A stretch of 64,000 bases of DNA from assembly GCF_015207825.1 (NCBI RefSeq), contig NZ_JADEWC010000008.1:54653-118652 (forward strand). Reading direction: 5' to 3'. The stretch comes from Cyanobacterium stanieri LEGE 03274. Its GTDB lineage: Bacteria > Cyanobacteriota > Cyanobacteriia > Cyanobacteriales > Cyanobacteriaceae. The position numbers were made by a program, and so were the translations under genes. Position 1 is the stretch's first letter. Each line of letters starts with the position of its first letter. This document shows positions 1 to 9,360 of this stretch, piece by piece. The notes under the pieces are model-generated. The model did not search any database. It worked only from the letters and a program-made list of their open reading frames with translations, and had not been told where the DNA came from.

Positions 1-2
1 CC

Positions 3-1589
3 ATGAAAAAAGTTATTGATAACCAGAGGTTTAAACCCCTCAACTCACCCTTAAAACCATCAACTTTAACCCTAAAAAAAATATTTTCATTACTCTTAGC
101 AACATTATTAATTTGGAATTTTAATCTTAATTCAGCCGTTGCACGAACCATCGAAAATAGATCAATTACCCCCTATTTAGAACAAGTAAAAAATAATATT
201 ACCGAATTTACTCTTAATAACGGTTTAAAATTTATTCTGCTCGAAAATCACCAAGCTCCCATCATTTCTTTTGTTACTTATGTAGATGTAGGGGGAGTCG
301 ATGAACCCCAAGGGCAAACAGGAGTAGCCCATTATTTAGAACATTTAGCCTTTAAAGGAACATCGGAAATAGGCACCATTAACTATGAACAAGAAAAGCC
401 ATTATTAGATAAATTAGCGCAACTCTTTGACCAAATTCAACAAGCAAAAAAAGAAAATAATCAACCAAAATTAGCTCAACTAGAAACAGAATTTAGACAA
501 GTAAATCAACAAGCTAGTGAGTATGTAAACCAAAACGAATTTGGGCAAATTGTCGAAATCGAAGGGGGAGTAGGTTTAAATGCGGCTACCTCCGCTGACT
601 ATACCGCCTATTTTTATAATTTTCCTTCCAATAAACTAGAATTGTGGATGTATCTTGAGTCTAATCGATTTTTAGATCCCGTTTTTAGGGAATTTTATCA
701 AGAAAAAGACGTTATCTTAGAAGAAAGAAGACTACGCACTGATAATTCTGCCATCGGTAAAATGGTGGAAGAATTTTTGTTAACTGCCTTTGTTTCCCAT
801 CCCTATCGTCGCCCTGTCATTGGTTTTGAGGAAGATATTCGCAATTTAACCCAAACTAATGTCCAAGATTTTTTTGATACCCATTATGGGGGCGGTAATA
901 TTACCATCGCCATGGTAGGGGATGTTAATCCCAATCAAGCCAGAGAAATGGCAGAGGAATATTTTGGACGTTTTCCAGATAGTGTCAAACCCTCTCGTCT
1001 TAGTATAAATGAACCAGAACAAAATGAAACAAGGGAAGTTGTGGTAGAATATCCCTCCCAACCTTTATACTTTGAGGGTTATCACATTCCTAGTTTAAAT
1101 GACCCTGATTATCTGGTATATGAAATTATGGGTTCAATTTTAAGTGATGGTAGAACTTCTCGTTTATATAAATCCTTAGTAGAAGACAAAAAAGTTGCCC
1201 TCAGTGTCTCTGGTTTTAGTGGTTTTCCAGGGGATAAATACGAAAATTTGATGTTATTTTATGGAGTTTGCGCCCCGGAGCGATCGCCCGAAGAATTAGC
1301 CATAGAATTAGATAAGGAGATAGAAAAGCTCAAAACAGAGTTAGTATCACCTGAGGAGTTAGAAAGGGTAAAAACCCAAGCCACCGCCAATTTATTGCGC
1401 TCGGTTAACTCCAATGGAGGTATGGCAAATCTTTTGGCAGAATATCAAGCAAAAACAGGGGATTGGCGTAATCTCTTTACCCGTTTAGATGCCCTTAATG
1501 CAGTAACAGCCGAAGACATACAAACCTTAGCCCAAAAAACCTTTACCGATGAACATAAAACCATTGGCAAGTTGGAAACGGCTAGTTAA
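3..1589 (+). CDS. M16 family zinc metallopeptidase, secreted
   Basis: Insulinase/pitrilysin-type peptidase, expected to cleave peptides outside the cytoplasm. A hydrophobic segment at about residues 25-42 followed by AVA-R looks like a signal peptide. The inverted zinc motif HYLEH is at residues 110-114, with the downstream acidic helix ending in EKDVILEERRL that supplies the third ligand in this family. A charged, coiled-coil-like insert of about 50 residues (about 130-185) separates the motif from the next conserved block (GVGLNAATSADYT). The C-terminal half is the second M16 domain (FEGYHIPSLNDPDY). At 528 aa it is longer than the roughly 420-450 aa bacterial subunits because of the insert and leader. 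The ATG at base 3 is only just inside the window, so its promoter is not visible. A copy of its last 27 codons lies just downstream. Confidence 0.88.
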   Translation: MKKVIDNQRFKPLNSPLKPSTLTLKKIFSLLLATLLIWNFNLNSAVARTIENRSITPYLEQVKNNITEFTLNNGLKFILLENHQAPIISFVTYVDVGGVDEPQGQTGVAHYLEHLAFKGTSEIGTINYEQEKPLLDKLAQLFDQIQQAKKENNQPKLAQLETEFRQVNQQASEYVNQNEFGQIVEIEGGVGLNAATSADYTAYFYNFPSNKLELWMYLESNRFLDPVFREFYQEKDVILEERRLRTDNSAIGKMVEEFLLTAFVSHPYRRPVIGFEEDIRNLTQTNVQDFFDTHYGGGNITIAMVGDVNPNQAREMAEEYFGRFPDSVKPSRLSINEPEQNETREVVVEYPSQPLYFEGYHIPSLNDPDYLVYEIMGSILSDGRTSRLYKSLVEDKKVALSVSGFSGFPGDKYENLMLFYGVCAPERSPEELAIELDKEIEKLKTELVSPEELERVKTQATANLLRSVNSNGGMANLLAEYQAKTGDWRNLFTRLDALNAVTAEDIQTLAQKTFTDEHKTIGKLETAS

Positions 1590-1610
1590 AGTTATTCCCT
1601 ATCTTAGTTT

Positions 1611-1654
1611 GTAGTCATGGCTTTAGCCATAAAAACCCCGTTAGGGGTTACTAC
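1611..1654. repeat. Small MITE/REP-like element with two hairpins
   Basis: A 44-bp element bounded by GTAGT and ACTAC encloses two hairpins, TGGCTTTAGCCA and AACCCCGTTAGGGGTT. This cloverleaf-like form is typical of small dispersed repeats in cyanobacteria. It sits exactly between the M16 gene and the fragment of its second copy, and is followed by a short T-run, so it could also act as a terminator. No other copy was found in this window. Confidence 0.55.
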
Positions 1655-1664
1655 GAGCTTTTTT

Positions 1665-1745
1665 GCGGAGGATATACAAAGGTTAGCACAACAAACCTTT
1701 ATCCCTGAACATAAAGCCGTAGGTAATTTAGAAACTGCTAGTTAA
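1665..1745 (+). pseudogene. 3' remnant of a second M16 peptidase gene
   Basis: These 27 codons, read in frame to a TAA, give AEDIQRLAQQTF then IPEHKAVGNLETAS. They match the end of the upstream M16 peptidase (AEDIQTLAQKTF then TDEHKTIGKLETAS) with scattered substitutions at both DNA and protein level. No start or upstream homology is present. I infer the tail of a diverged tandem paralogue whose body was deleted, perhaps together with insertion of the 44-bp hairpin element that abuts it. Confidence 0.75.
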
Positions 1746-1847
1746 TTTTGCTCAGACAGAAAAAATAACAATAAATTAAGATTTTTTTACTCTTAAAAAT
1801 AGTCATAATGTAGGAAAAGATACATCAAGAGGATTTTATTCCCAGTT

Positions 1848-4234
1848 ATGCCTAGTATTCATCCCCAATGTCAAGATTTAGCCTCCCAAGTAAATCAAAT
1901 CATTGAACTATTACAAAAAAATCCTGAACTAAGGGTACATCATGATACCTCATCCCTTGAAACTTCGCTACAAAAGGCGATCGCCCCTAAGTTTGAAATC
2001 GTATTCGCCGGGGCTTTTAGTGCGGGAAAATCCATGTTAATTAACGCCCTTCTCGAAAGAGAATTATTATATAGTGCTGAAGGACACGCCACAGGCACAG
2101 AATGCTATATTGAATATGCCCCCCCCAAGAAGAAAAGGTAATTTTAACCTTCCTTAGTGAAGCCCAAATCAGGAGTCAGGCTTCTATCCTTGCCCAAATT
2201 CTCAACATCGACTTAAAAGACATAAACATCAATCAAGCCCCCGTCATGGAAGAATTAAAAGGCATCTGTGATGATATTATCCGTCAGGAAGGAGGGCATA
2301 ACAAATCAGAATTAGGAAAACAAGCTAACGCCCTACGGCTTCTATTATCAGGATTTGAAGCCAACCGAGACAAAATCCACACCATACAAAATGCTACCTA
2401 TTCCATGGAGCAATTTAATTTTACCAATCTTAGTGAAGCTGCTAGTTATGCCCGACGGGGAAGAAACTCGGCAGTCTTAAAACGTCTTGACTACTACTGT
2501 TATCATCCCCTCCTCGAAGATGGTAACGTATTGGTGGATTTACCTGGTATCGATGCACCCATAAAAAAGGATGCTGACTTAGCTTATCGTAAAATTGAAG
2601 ATCCTAACACCTCGGCCGTGGTGTGTGTCTTAAAACCAGCTTCTGCAGGGGATTTAACCCAAGCTGAAACGGATTTATTAGAAAGATTAAAGACTAATTC
2701 TGCCATTCGAGATCGAGTTTTTTATGTGTTTAATCGCATTGATCAAACTTGGTATAATGGACAGTTAAGACAGCGTTTAGATGGTTTAATAAACAGTGAA
2801 TTTAATCATACTAATCATATTTATAAAACCAGTGGTTTATTAGGTTTTTATGGTAGTCAAATTAAACATACTTCCTTTGATAATCGTTTTGGTTTAGACA
2901 CTATTTTTGCTGAAAGTATTAAGGGCGCTGGGGGTGAGGAAGAAACTCCTCAATTTATCAGTGAGTTTAATAATTATTGTGCTAATTCTGGCAAATTAAC
3001 CCGTACTGATTTTAAAGTTTCTGTTCATGGTTATGAAAGCCCAAATTCCAACTATGAAAGAATTTTAAATGAATGGGGAACTCCTTTAATTGAACAGTTG
3101 ATTATCGATAGCGGTATTAATATTTTTAAATTAGAAATTAGCCGTTATTTGAGAGAAGAAAAACAACCAGAATTATATAAAAATTTAGCTAATGATTTAC
3201 AATCTATTTGTATGCCTTTAAAGGAATCTTATCATGATTTACAAAGGAATTTAGATAGTGAGCCTCAAGAAATTGAGGCAATGAAAAAGCAAAAGTTAGC
3301 AGATTTAAATAATCAGTTAAGGGCAATTGGTCATGAATATGAGCAGTATATTAATGAGCAGGTAAATTTGATTATTACCAATGAAAATAAGGCTTTTAAT
3401 CAAGATTTTCAACGGTTACAAAATCGTTTTGTTAATTACCTTGATGAGTTGTTGAATAACTTCTCTGTAGCAGATACCTACAGTTTGGCGGTGAAGTCTC
3501 ATCCTCGCAATCAAACAGCGCCCCTCATTGCGGTTTTGGTGGAAGCCCTTTATTACATCGCCAATGCTTTAGAGGATTTATTAAAGGATGGTTTAAAGGA
3601 TTTGGTAGCTAATTTTATTCAAAATTTAACCTACGATGTTCGTCAACAGGATTGTTATCGTAATTTATATCGTTTATTGGGGGATGATGGGGGTATTGAA
3701 AAAGAGTTACAGGATTTAGAAACTAAGTTACTCTATGCGCTACAATCTGAAGCTAGTACAGAGTGCGATCGCTACGTAAGGGAAAGTCCTCAATTCTACA
3801 GCGAAGGTACATTTTCTATCTACCAATTTCGGGAAACCCTCAAACAAACTTCCCAAGCCTATGATTCTTCTGCTATGGTAGAATCTGAACCTGCTATCCG
3901 TCAACTATTACGCCTAGATTTTGAACCAAAAATAGATCGCACCATACGCCAAGTTTTTCGTCAAACCATCAATCAAACCATCAAAACCAATTTGATACCC
4001 ATGGCAAAACAAATGGCAGATAGTATTTTACAAAAGTATGACATGGCAAGGGAAAATCTCAAACAAACCCTCGAACAGGAAGCAAAGGAAAAAATTGCCT
4101 ATAATCAACAGTTAACCCAAGAGCTACAGTCTGATGCTATCATCTACAACCAGGCGGTTAATAATATCAATAGTTGCTTAGAGGCTATGGATATTAATGG
4201 TCATGATTTACCTTTAGTTAATATTATCGATTAA
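1848..4234 (+). pseudogene. Dynamin-family GTPase, split by a -1 frameshift
   Basis: Two adjacent reading frames together encode one bacterial dynamin-like protein of about 795 aa. Frame one (1848-2141) carries the P-loop GAFSAGKS at residues 55-62 and stops shortly after a run of eight C (2119-2126). The second frame is open from about 2129 (EEKVILTFLSEAQ) although its first ATG is only at 2246. It carries G3 (DLPG, codons near 2537), G4 (FNRID), and a long helical stalk region with repeated coiled-coil stretches. Adding one C to the tract restores a single frame (APPQEEKVIL). Bacterial dynamins remodel membranes; without the P-loop the downstream piece could not bind GTP. It is a true pseudogene, a phase-variable tract, or a sequencing error in the homopolymer. 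The rest of the sequence shows no further decay, which favours a recent event or an error. Confidence 0.85.
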
Positions 4235-4269
4235 TTAGGATTGGGAATGAGGAATTTATTTATTTAACC

Positions 4270-4743
4270 TTATTCCTCGTTGTCGGTTTCGGAGGTTGGA
4301 TTTTCCTCCTCTGATTCCATGGTATCATCAGGGTTTATGTCCGCTTCGGTTTCATTTTCCGAAATATTACTATCCTCCTCAACTACTTCTCTGAGGTAAA
4401 AACTACTCATATCCTTTTCGTCGATGATAATTTCTTCTTCTTGAATGGTGACAGAAGTAACAATATTTTGTCCTACTTCGGGTTTATCGCCCGTTGTCGT
4501 CACCCAAATAGAGCCTGTATTATCTTTTATTTCATAAGCATAGCCATTAACCAAAGGAATTACTTGGGTTATTTCCCCCTCAACTTTGACTTGATTGTTA
4601 CCCTCTAAAGCAAAAAATTCCACATCCTCAATGGAAATATTATTTTCCCCCGCAAATCCCCCATGGATTAAATATCCGCATCCTGTGGTTATAAGTGCGA
4701 TCGCCATTAACATCGAACGCCAAGAGCCAAAAAATCGATTCAT
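4270..4743 (-). CDS. OB-fold lipoprotein, unknown function
   Basis: This 157-aa protein starts with a short charged leader, a hydrophobic stretch and LITTGC near residue 22, a good lipobox, so it is probably lipid-anchored. Residues about 40-115 (VKVEGEITQVIPLVNGYAYEIKDN, GSIWVTTTGDKPEVGQNIVT) resemble a small OB-fold of the nucleic-acid-binding-like type found in periplasmic proteins. The last 40 residues are almost all acidic and polar (DINPDD, ESEEEN), low-complexity and probably disordered. It converges with the dynamin gene and is divergent from folD. Function is unknown; the OB-fold call is by pattern only. Confidence 0.7.
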   Translation of the reverse strand: MNRFFGSWRSMLMAIALITTGCGYLIHGGFAGENNISIEDVEFFALEGNNQVKVEGEITQVIPLVNGYAYEIKDNTGSIWVTTTGDKPEVGQNIVTSVTIQEEEIIIDEKDMSSFYLREVVEEDSNISENETEADINPDDTMESEEENPTSETDNEE

Positions 4744-4846
4744 AACTAAATAATTACAATAAAATGACCATAAAGGAAAATATCCCTATATAATCATCAA
4801 AAGTTAAAGTTCAAGTATCATAATAACCCAGATAATTATTACTAAC

Positions 4847-5710
4847 ATGGTTGCTAAAATCTTAGACGGTAAAAGTTTAGCCCAAAAAATCCAAAATCAG
4901 CTACAAACCCAAATCAGTGAAAAAGTAGCCCAAGGAAAAAGAGCGCCCGGATTAGCAGTATTAATGGTAGGAGATAACCCAGCTAGTGCCGTTTATGTAC
5001 GCAATAAAGAAAAATCCTGTCAAAAAATAGGTATGGAATCCTTTAGTCGTCATTTCCAGGCCAATGCTACCCAAGAGGATTTAGAAAGTGCGATCGCACA
5101 GTTAAACCAAGACGAGCGCGTAGATGGAATTTTAGTACAATTGCCCCTCCCTTCCCATCTCGACTCAGTGGGCTTATTACTAAAAATCCTTCCCGAAAAA
5201 GACGCCGATGGGCTTCACCCCTACAACCTCGGAAAATTAGTCAGACAAGAAAAAGGATTACGCAGTTGCACCCCCGCAGGAGTAATGGAAATCCTCAAAG
5301 AATATAACATCGACATCGCAGGAAAAAAAGCCGTCGTCGTTGGTAGAAGTATCCTTGTAGGAAAACCCCTCGCCCTCATGCTACTAGAAGAAAACGCCAC
5401 CGTCACCATCGCCCATTCTCGCACCCCTAATCTTGCCGAAGTTACCAAAAACGCCGACATACTCGTTGCGGCAGTAGGGAAACCCGAAATGATTACCGCT
5501 GACATGGTAAAACCAGGCGCCGTAGTTATTGACGTAGGCATTAATCGCATCGAAACCGCCCAAGGCAAAGGAAAATTAGTCGGCGATGTTGACTACGAAG
5601 CCATCAAAGATATTGCCTCCTATATTACCCCAGTACCGGGGGGAGTAGGCCCGATGACAGTGGCAATGTTATTGCAAAATACCTACCTTAGTTATCTAGC
5701 TAACCAATAA
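4847..5710 (+). CDS. folD: Bifunctional methylenetetrahydrofolate dehydrogenase / cyclohydrolase
   Basis: FolD interconverts 5,10-methylene-, methenyl- and 10-formyl-tetrahydrofolate using NADP, supplying one-carbon units for purine and formyl-Met synthesis in the cytosol. The 287-aa length is normal. The substrate-site signature [14 protein letters not shown] (Tyr50, Lys54), the QLPLP loop (about 98-102), the [13 protein letters not shown] segment, the nucleotide-binding [16 protein letters not shown] and the C-terminal [18 protein letters not shown] are all intact. It stands alone, divergent from the lipoprotein gene and followed by a gene-poor kilobase. Confidence 0.97.
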   Translation: MVAKILDGKSLAQKIQNQLQTQISEKVAQGKRAPGLAVLMVGDNPASAVYVRNKEKSCQKIGMESFSRHFQANATQEDLESAIAQLNQDERVDGILVQLPLPSHLDSVGLLLKILPEKDADGLHPYNLGKLVRQEKGLRSCTPAGVMEILKEYNIDIAGKKAVVVGRSILVGKPLALMLLEENATVTIAHSRTPNLAEVTKNADILVAAVGKPEMITADMVKPGAVVIDVGINRIETAQGKGKLVGDVDYEAIKDIASYITPVPGGVGPMTVAMLLQNTYLSYLANQ

Positions 5711-6039
5711 TAAACCTAAGGGAGAAAAGACAAGGATATACACCAAAAACACCCAAGGCAAATCGTAAAATCATGCCCCATTTCTCCCCAAAAAAATCAT
5801 TAACTCAAACTTCCCTTTAATCAAAAAACTATTTTTTGATAGTAGAGATAGCTAAATTACCGAAAAATGGTAAAATTAGTTAAAATAATATAAAATCAAT
5901 AGCAAACTTTAAAAAACTGTTAATAGTTCCCATAAAGTTTGTCCTATGACAATAAATCGTTTTCCATTGTCCCCAAAAAAAGATAAAACCTAATCGTAGG
6001 AATCTTTTTCTTCCCTCTCTACTACCAAAAACATTTCAC

Positions 6040-6180
6040 CATCTGAATACTACAGTCTTAGCTCCACTAAATATTAAAGCCATTGAATATCACTCAGAAG
6101 ATTTATATGTTTTATCTGATAGAAAGTTAATTTCAGTATTCTATGACAAAATTTTAGTTGTAGGGGTGAGTTATTGTTAA
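6040..6180 (+). pseudogene. Possible DUF2442-like remnant
   Basis: One frame reads LNIKAIEYHSEDLYVLSD then RKLISVFYDKILVVG before a TAA at 6178. The pattern of a short strand, LYVxLSDGRxISV and an aromatic resembles the core of DUF2442 proteins, which often sit in toxin-antitoxin-like pairs. No start codon, no proper C-terminal half (the WYPRL block is missing) and no partner gene are present. This is a weak pattern match and may be chance. Confidence 0.3.
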
Positions 6181-6479
6181 GGTAATTAAATTTATCTTAA
6201 TTCAATCCCAAACGACAACGGAAAAATTAGATTTGATAAGACTGCAATAAAAAAAGTTAATCCAATCAAAATTGTTTAACTAATAAAACTAACTATTTTA
6301 GGTAGTCTAGGGATAATAAAAAAGGGATATTTTTGTAAAAAATTGCTATTACCATAGCGACTTAGATGGGGATATTTAAAAATAATTAATGGCTTTAGAC
6401 TTATATGAACAAAAAGAAGTGATCTTGAAATATTAATCGATGAATACCATGTTATCAGTCACAATTAACACCAATTAAA

Positions 6480-6669
6480 GTTAACGAAAACGTCTTATAA
6501 TAACAAAAAAATAAATCTATATGTGTTTTCACGAGTTATTATAGTGTCTGTTTTTCATAGTATTTATAGGTGTTGATAAAAAAATCATCAAGTTATTATT
6601 GATTTTTTAGTTTGTTTAAAAGTAATTTTTCATATTGATAAAGATTTTAAAATTTTCGAGGAATATTGA
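6480..6669 (+). promoter_or_regulatory. U-rich 5' leader of rne
   Basis: The 190 bp before rne are strongly T-rich on the coding strand (for example TTATTGATTTTTTAG and AAGTAATTTTTCATATTG) and end in GAGGAAT before the ATG, a usable ribosome binding site. In cyanobacteria studied so far, RNase E limits its own level by cutting a U-rich 5' UTR of rne. The composition fits that mechanism, but the transcription start is not determined here. Confidence 0.4.
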
Positions 6670-8712
6670 ATGTCAAAACAAATAATAATTGCTGAAAAAA
6701 ATCACATTGCGGCAGTTTTCGCAGAAGATCAAATTCAAGAGTTGGTAGTCGCCACAGGAAATCAACAAGTCGGAGACATTTATTTAGGAACAGTAGAAAA
6801 TGTTATCTCAGGTATTGATGCCGCCTTTGTTAATATAGGAGACGCAGAAAAAAACGGATTTATCCACGTCACCGATTTAGGCCCTCTGAGATTAAGAAAA
6901 AATTCCGCCTCCATTACCGAACTATTAAGCCCCCATCAAAAAGTATTAGTTCAAGTGATGAAAGAGCCTACGGGCAACAAAGGACCTCGCTTAACAGGTA
7001 ATATTAGTTTACCAGGTCGTTACCTCGTATTGATGCCCCATGGTAGAGGAGTAAGTTTATCTCGTCGTATCAAAAATGAAAATGAAAGGAATCGTCTCAG
7101 GGCTTTGTCTATCCTTTCTAAACCGGCGGGAATGGGTTTATTAGTGCGAACAGAAGCAGAAGGAAAAGCAGAAGAAACGATTATCGAAGATTTAGAATTT
7201 TTACAAAAACAGTGGGAAAAAATTAAATTAGAAGCAAACTCCGTTAAAGCCCCGGCCCTGTTAAACCGTGACGATGACTTTATCCAAAGGGTGTTGCGGG
7301 ATATGTATAGTGATCAGGTTAATCGCATTGTGGTGGACTCCGAAAGCAGTGTTAAGCGGGTGAAAAAACAACTCAATGATTGGAGTGCTAACCGTCATCC
7401 CAGTGGGGTTGTCATTGAATGTCATCAAGGTTATAATTCCATTTTGGATTATTTCCGAGTCAATGCGGCCATCAAAGAAGCGCTTAAACCTCGGGTTGAT
7501 TTACCATCGGGGGGTTATATTATCATTGAACCGACGGAAGCCTTGACGGTAATTGATGTTAACTCTGGTTCGTTTACTAATTCGGCAACTTCTCGGCAGA
7601 CAGTTTCTTGGACAAACCGAGAAGCCGCCCTTGAAATTGCCCGACAACTTAAGTTACGTAATATCGGTGGGGTAATCATTATCGACTTTATTGATATGGA
7701 TTCCCGTAAGGATAAGTTAGAGTTAATCCAAGATTTTGAGAAAGCCCTCAAGTCGGATAAGGCAGCGCCCCAAATCGCTCAGTTAACGGAGTTAGGGTTA
7801 GTGGAATTGACGAGAAAACGTCAGGGTAAAAATATTTATGAGTTGTTTGGGCAAACCTGTTCCCATTGTGGGGGCTTGGGGGTTATGGCTCATTTACCGG
7901 GCCATCAAGATATTGAGATGGTAACTAATTTTACTCAACCTGTTATTAATAAGGGGTTTGAAAAACCAACCATTGATGAAAAGCCCATTATTAATGTTAA
8001 TAATGATTTGGTTATTAACACCGATGGGAAAGATGATGAGTCGGGCAATGGTAGTGGTGATAATAATGATAATAGTCGTCGTCGTCGTCGCCGTGATGGA
8101 GGTAAGGATGATGTTAATGAGAATCATAAGAATGGGGCTGACACGGATTCTCCGAAGCCTGAGCGTAAGGAGCGCAGTTATTTATCTCGCAGTGCTAGAC
8201 GGGATGAGGCGAAGCTAGAAAAGGTTGTGGTGACGATGTCGGAGGCACAACAGGATATTTATGCGATGATGGGGGTTTCTCCTTTATTACATTTGGAGCG
8301 GGAAATTAAAGATCCTAAGTCGGTGCTGGTTTATGTGCAGTCTCCCGATGAGTCTGGGGGGGGAGATGATGATAATGGTTTGGCGAATGATAATAAAGCC
8401 GATGGGGATTCGGAGGTTATTTTTAGTTCCTCTTCGGTGGATGTGGATGATAATCATGGCAGTGTGGAGAAAGAAGATCAGAAAATGGAGGTTTCTTTAC
8501 CTTTGAAGGTTGAGGAAAGTTATGAGGGTGAGTCGGAAATGCTTGATGATGATGATGATTTCACTATGGAGGAGAATGGAGATACGGAAACTACTGCTAC
8601 TAAGGTAGTTGAACCTGAGACTATTGCGGAGGCTGTGGTTAAGGAGGCTTTAAGTGGCGATCGCCCCGTGGTGCGTACCCGTCGCCGTCGTCGTAAAAAA
8701 ACAGAGGAATAG
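6670..8712 (+). CDS. rne: Ribonuclease E/G, cyanobacterial type
   Basis: Endonuclease that starts mRNA decay and matures rRNA and tRNA in the cytoplasm. An S1 RNA-binding domain lies near residues 35-115 (GDIYLGTVENVISGIDAAFVNIG). The catalytic aspartates are D296 (VIDVNSG) and D339 (IIDFID), spaced 43 residues apart as in E. coli D303/D346. The Zn-link cysteines are C397 and C400 (TCSHCGG). After about residue 420 the protein is a disordered tail rich in Asn, Asp and Arg, with RRRRRR blocks, and it ends TRRRRRKKTEE. Cyanobacterial RNase E tails carry an Arg-rich motif that binds polynucleotide phosphorylase, and this end is the likely equivalent. Length 680 aa is normal for the group. rnhB follows with no gap. 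Confidence 0.97.
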   Translation: MSKQIIIAEKNHIAAVFAEDQIQELVVATGNQQVGDIYLGTVENVISGIDAAFVNIGDAEKNGFIHVTDLGPLRLRKNSASITELLSPHQKVLVQVMKEPTGNKGPRLTGNISLPGRYLVLMPHGRGVSLSRRIKNENERNRLRALSILSKPAGMGLLVRTEAEGKAEETIIEDLEFLQKQWEKIKLEANSVKAPALLNRDDDFIQRVLRDMYSDQVNRIVVDSESSVKRVKKQLNDWSANRHPSGVVIECHQGYNSILDYFRVNAAIKEALKPRVDLPSGGYIIIEPTEALTVIDVNSGSFTNSATSRQTVSWTNREAALEIARQLKLRNIGGVIIIDFIDMDSRKDKLELIQDFEKALKSDKAAPQIAQLTELGLVELTRKRQGKNIYELFGQTCSHCGGLGVMAHLPGHQDIEMVTNFTQPVINKGFEKPTIDEKPIINVNNDLVINTDGKDDESGNGSGDNNDNSRRRRRRDGGKDDVNENHKNGADTDSPKPERKERSYLSRSARRDEAKLEKVVVTMSEAQQDIYAMMGVSPLLHLEREIKDPKSVLVYVQSPDESGGGDDDNGLANDNKADGDSEVIFSSSSVDVDDNHGSVEKEDQKMEVSLPLKVEESYEGESEMLDDDDDFTMEENGDTETTATKVVEPETIAEAVVKEALSGDRPVVRTRRRRRKKTEE

Positions 8713-9336
8713 ATGAAAGATGATACCTTTGCCCTAGATTCTCTTGCCCCTACTGCTTTGGTGGCGGGGGTTGATGAGGTGGGGCGAGGGTGTCTATTTG
8801 GGGAAGTGGTTGCGGTGGCGGTGGTGATGCCTGTCCACAAAGTTCACCTATTAACTGATTTGGGGGTGAAGGATAGTAAGAAGTTAAGCCCTAAAAAACG
8901 AGAAGGGTTAGTACCTAAAATTCAATCTTTGGTGACGGATTCTGCCATGGGGGTGGTGGATGTGGCGACTATCGACAAGGTTAATATTCTTCAGGCTTCC
9001 CTTTTGGCTATGTATGAGGCGATAATGACTTTAAAATCTATCCCTGAGCTTTGTTTGGTGGATGGGAATCAGTCTATTCCCCGTCTTGGTTTACCCCAGA
9101 TTACTATGATACAGGGTGACGGGCGATCGCCCCTTATTGCGGCCGCTAGTATTTTGGCAAAGGTATGGCGTGACCAAAAAATGGTGGAGTATAGCCGACA
9201 ATATCCCCATTATGACCTAGAAAATAATAAAGGTTATGGTACTAAAAAACACTTAAGGGCGATCGAGGAATATGGCATCACACCCCATCACCGTTCCTCC
9301 TTTGCTCCTGTTTCTCGACAATTAAAGTTATTTTAG
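8713..9336 (+). CDS. rnhB: Ribonuclease HII
   Basis: RNase HII nicks RNA-DNA hybrids and removes ribonucleotides from DNA. The 207-aa protein has the DEVGRG motif (D21, E22), LGVKDSKKLSPKKRE, and later catalytic acids in LVDGNQ and AASILAKVWRD. The ATG follows the rne TAG directly, so the two genes are co-transcribed and probably translationally coupled; rne-rnhB pairing is usual in cyanobacteria. The start is fixed by that junction. Confidence 0.96.
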   Translation: MKDDTFALDSLAPTALVAGVDEVGRGCLFGEVVAVAVVMPVHKVHLLTDLGVKDSKKLSPKKREGLVPKIQSLVTDSAMGVVDVATIDKVNILQASLLAMYEAIMTLKSIPELCLVDGNQSIPRLGLPQITMIQGDGRSPLIAAASILAKVWRDQKMVEYSRQYPHYDLENNKGYGTKKHLRAIEEYGITPHHRSSFAPVSRQLKLF

Positions 9337-9360
9337 TGATTAGAGTACCATAGTTGCCCT

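Larger units (their letters stand above)
5711..6669. other. Gene-poor AT-rich interval between folD and rne
   Basis: No intact gene is visible in this 959-bp stretch on either strand. The first part is AT-rich with no recognisable motif, the middle holds a possible gene remnant near 6040-6180, and the last 190 bp form the U-rich leader expected for cyanobacterial rne. No HIP1 octamer and no copy of the paired palindrome was found here. Confidence 0.6.

Noticed and set aside
846..1061. 71-aa frame antisense to the M16 gene
   Set aside because: It lies wholly inside a well-supported gene and has no domain or ribosome binding site.
7894..8218. Long frames on both strands across the rne tail
   Set aside because: They arise from low-complexity GAT/CGT codon runs and are rich in one or two residues; the RNase E frame explains the region.
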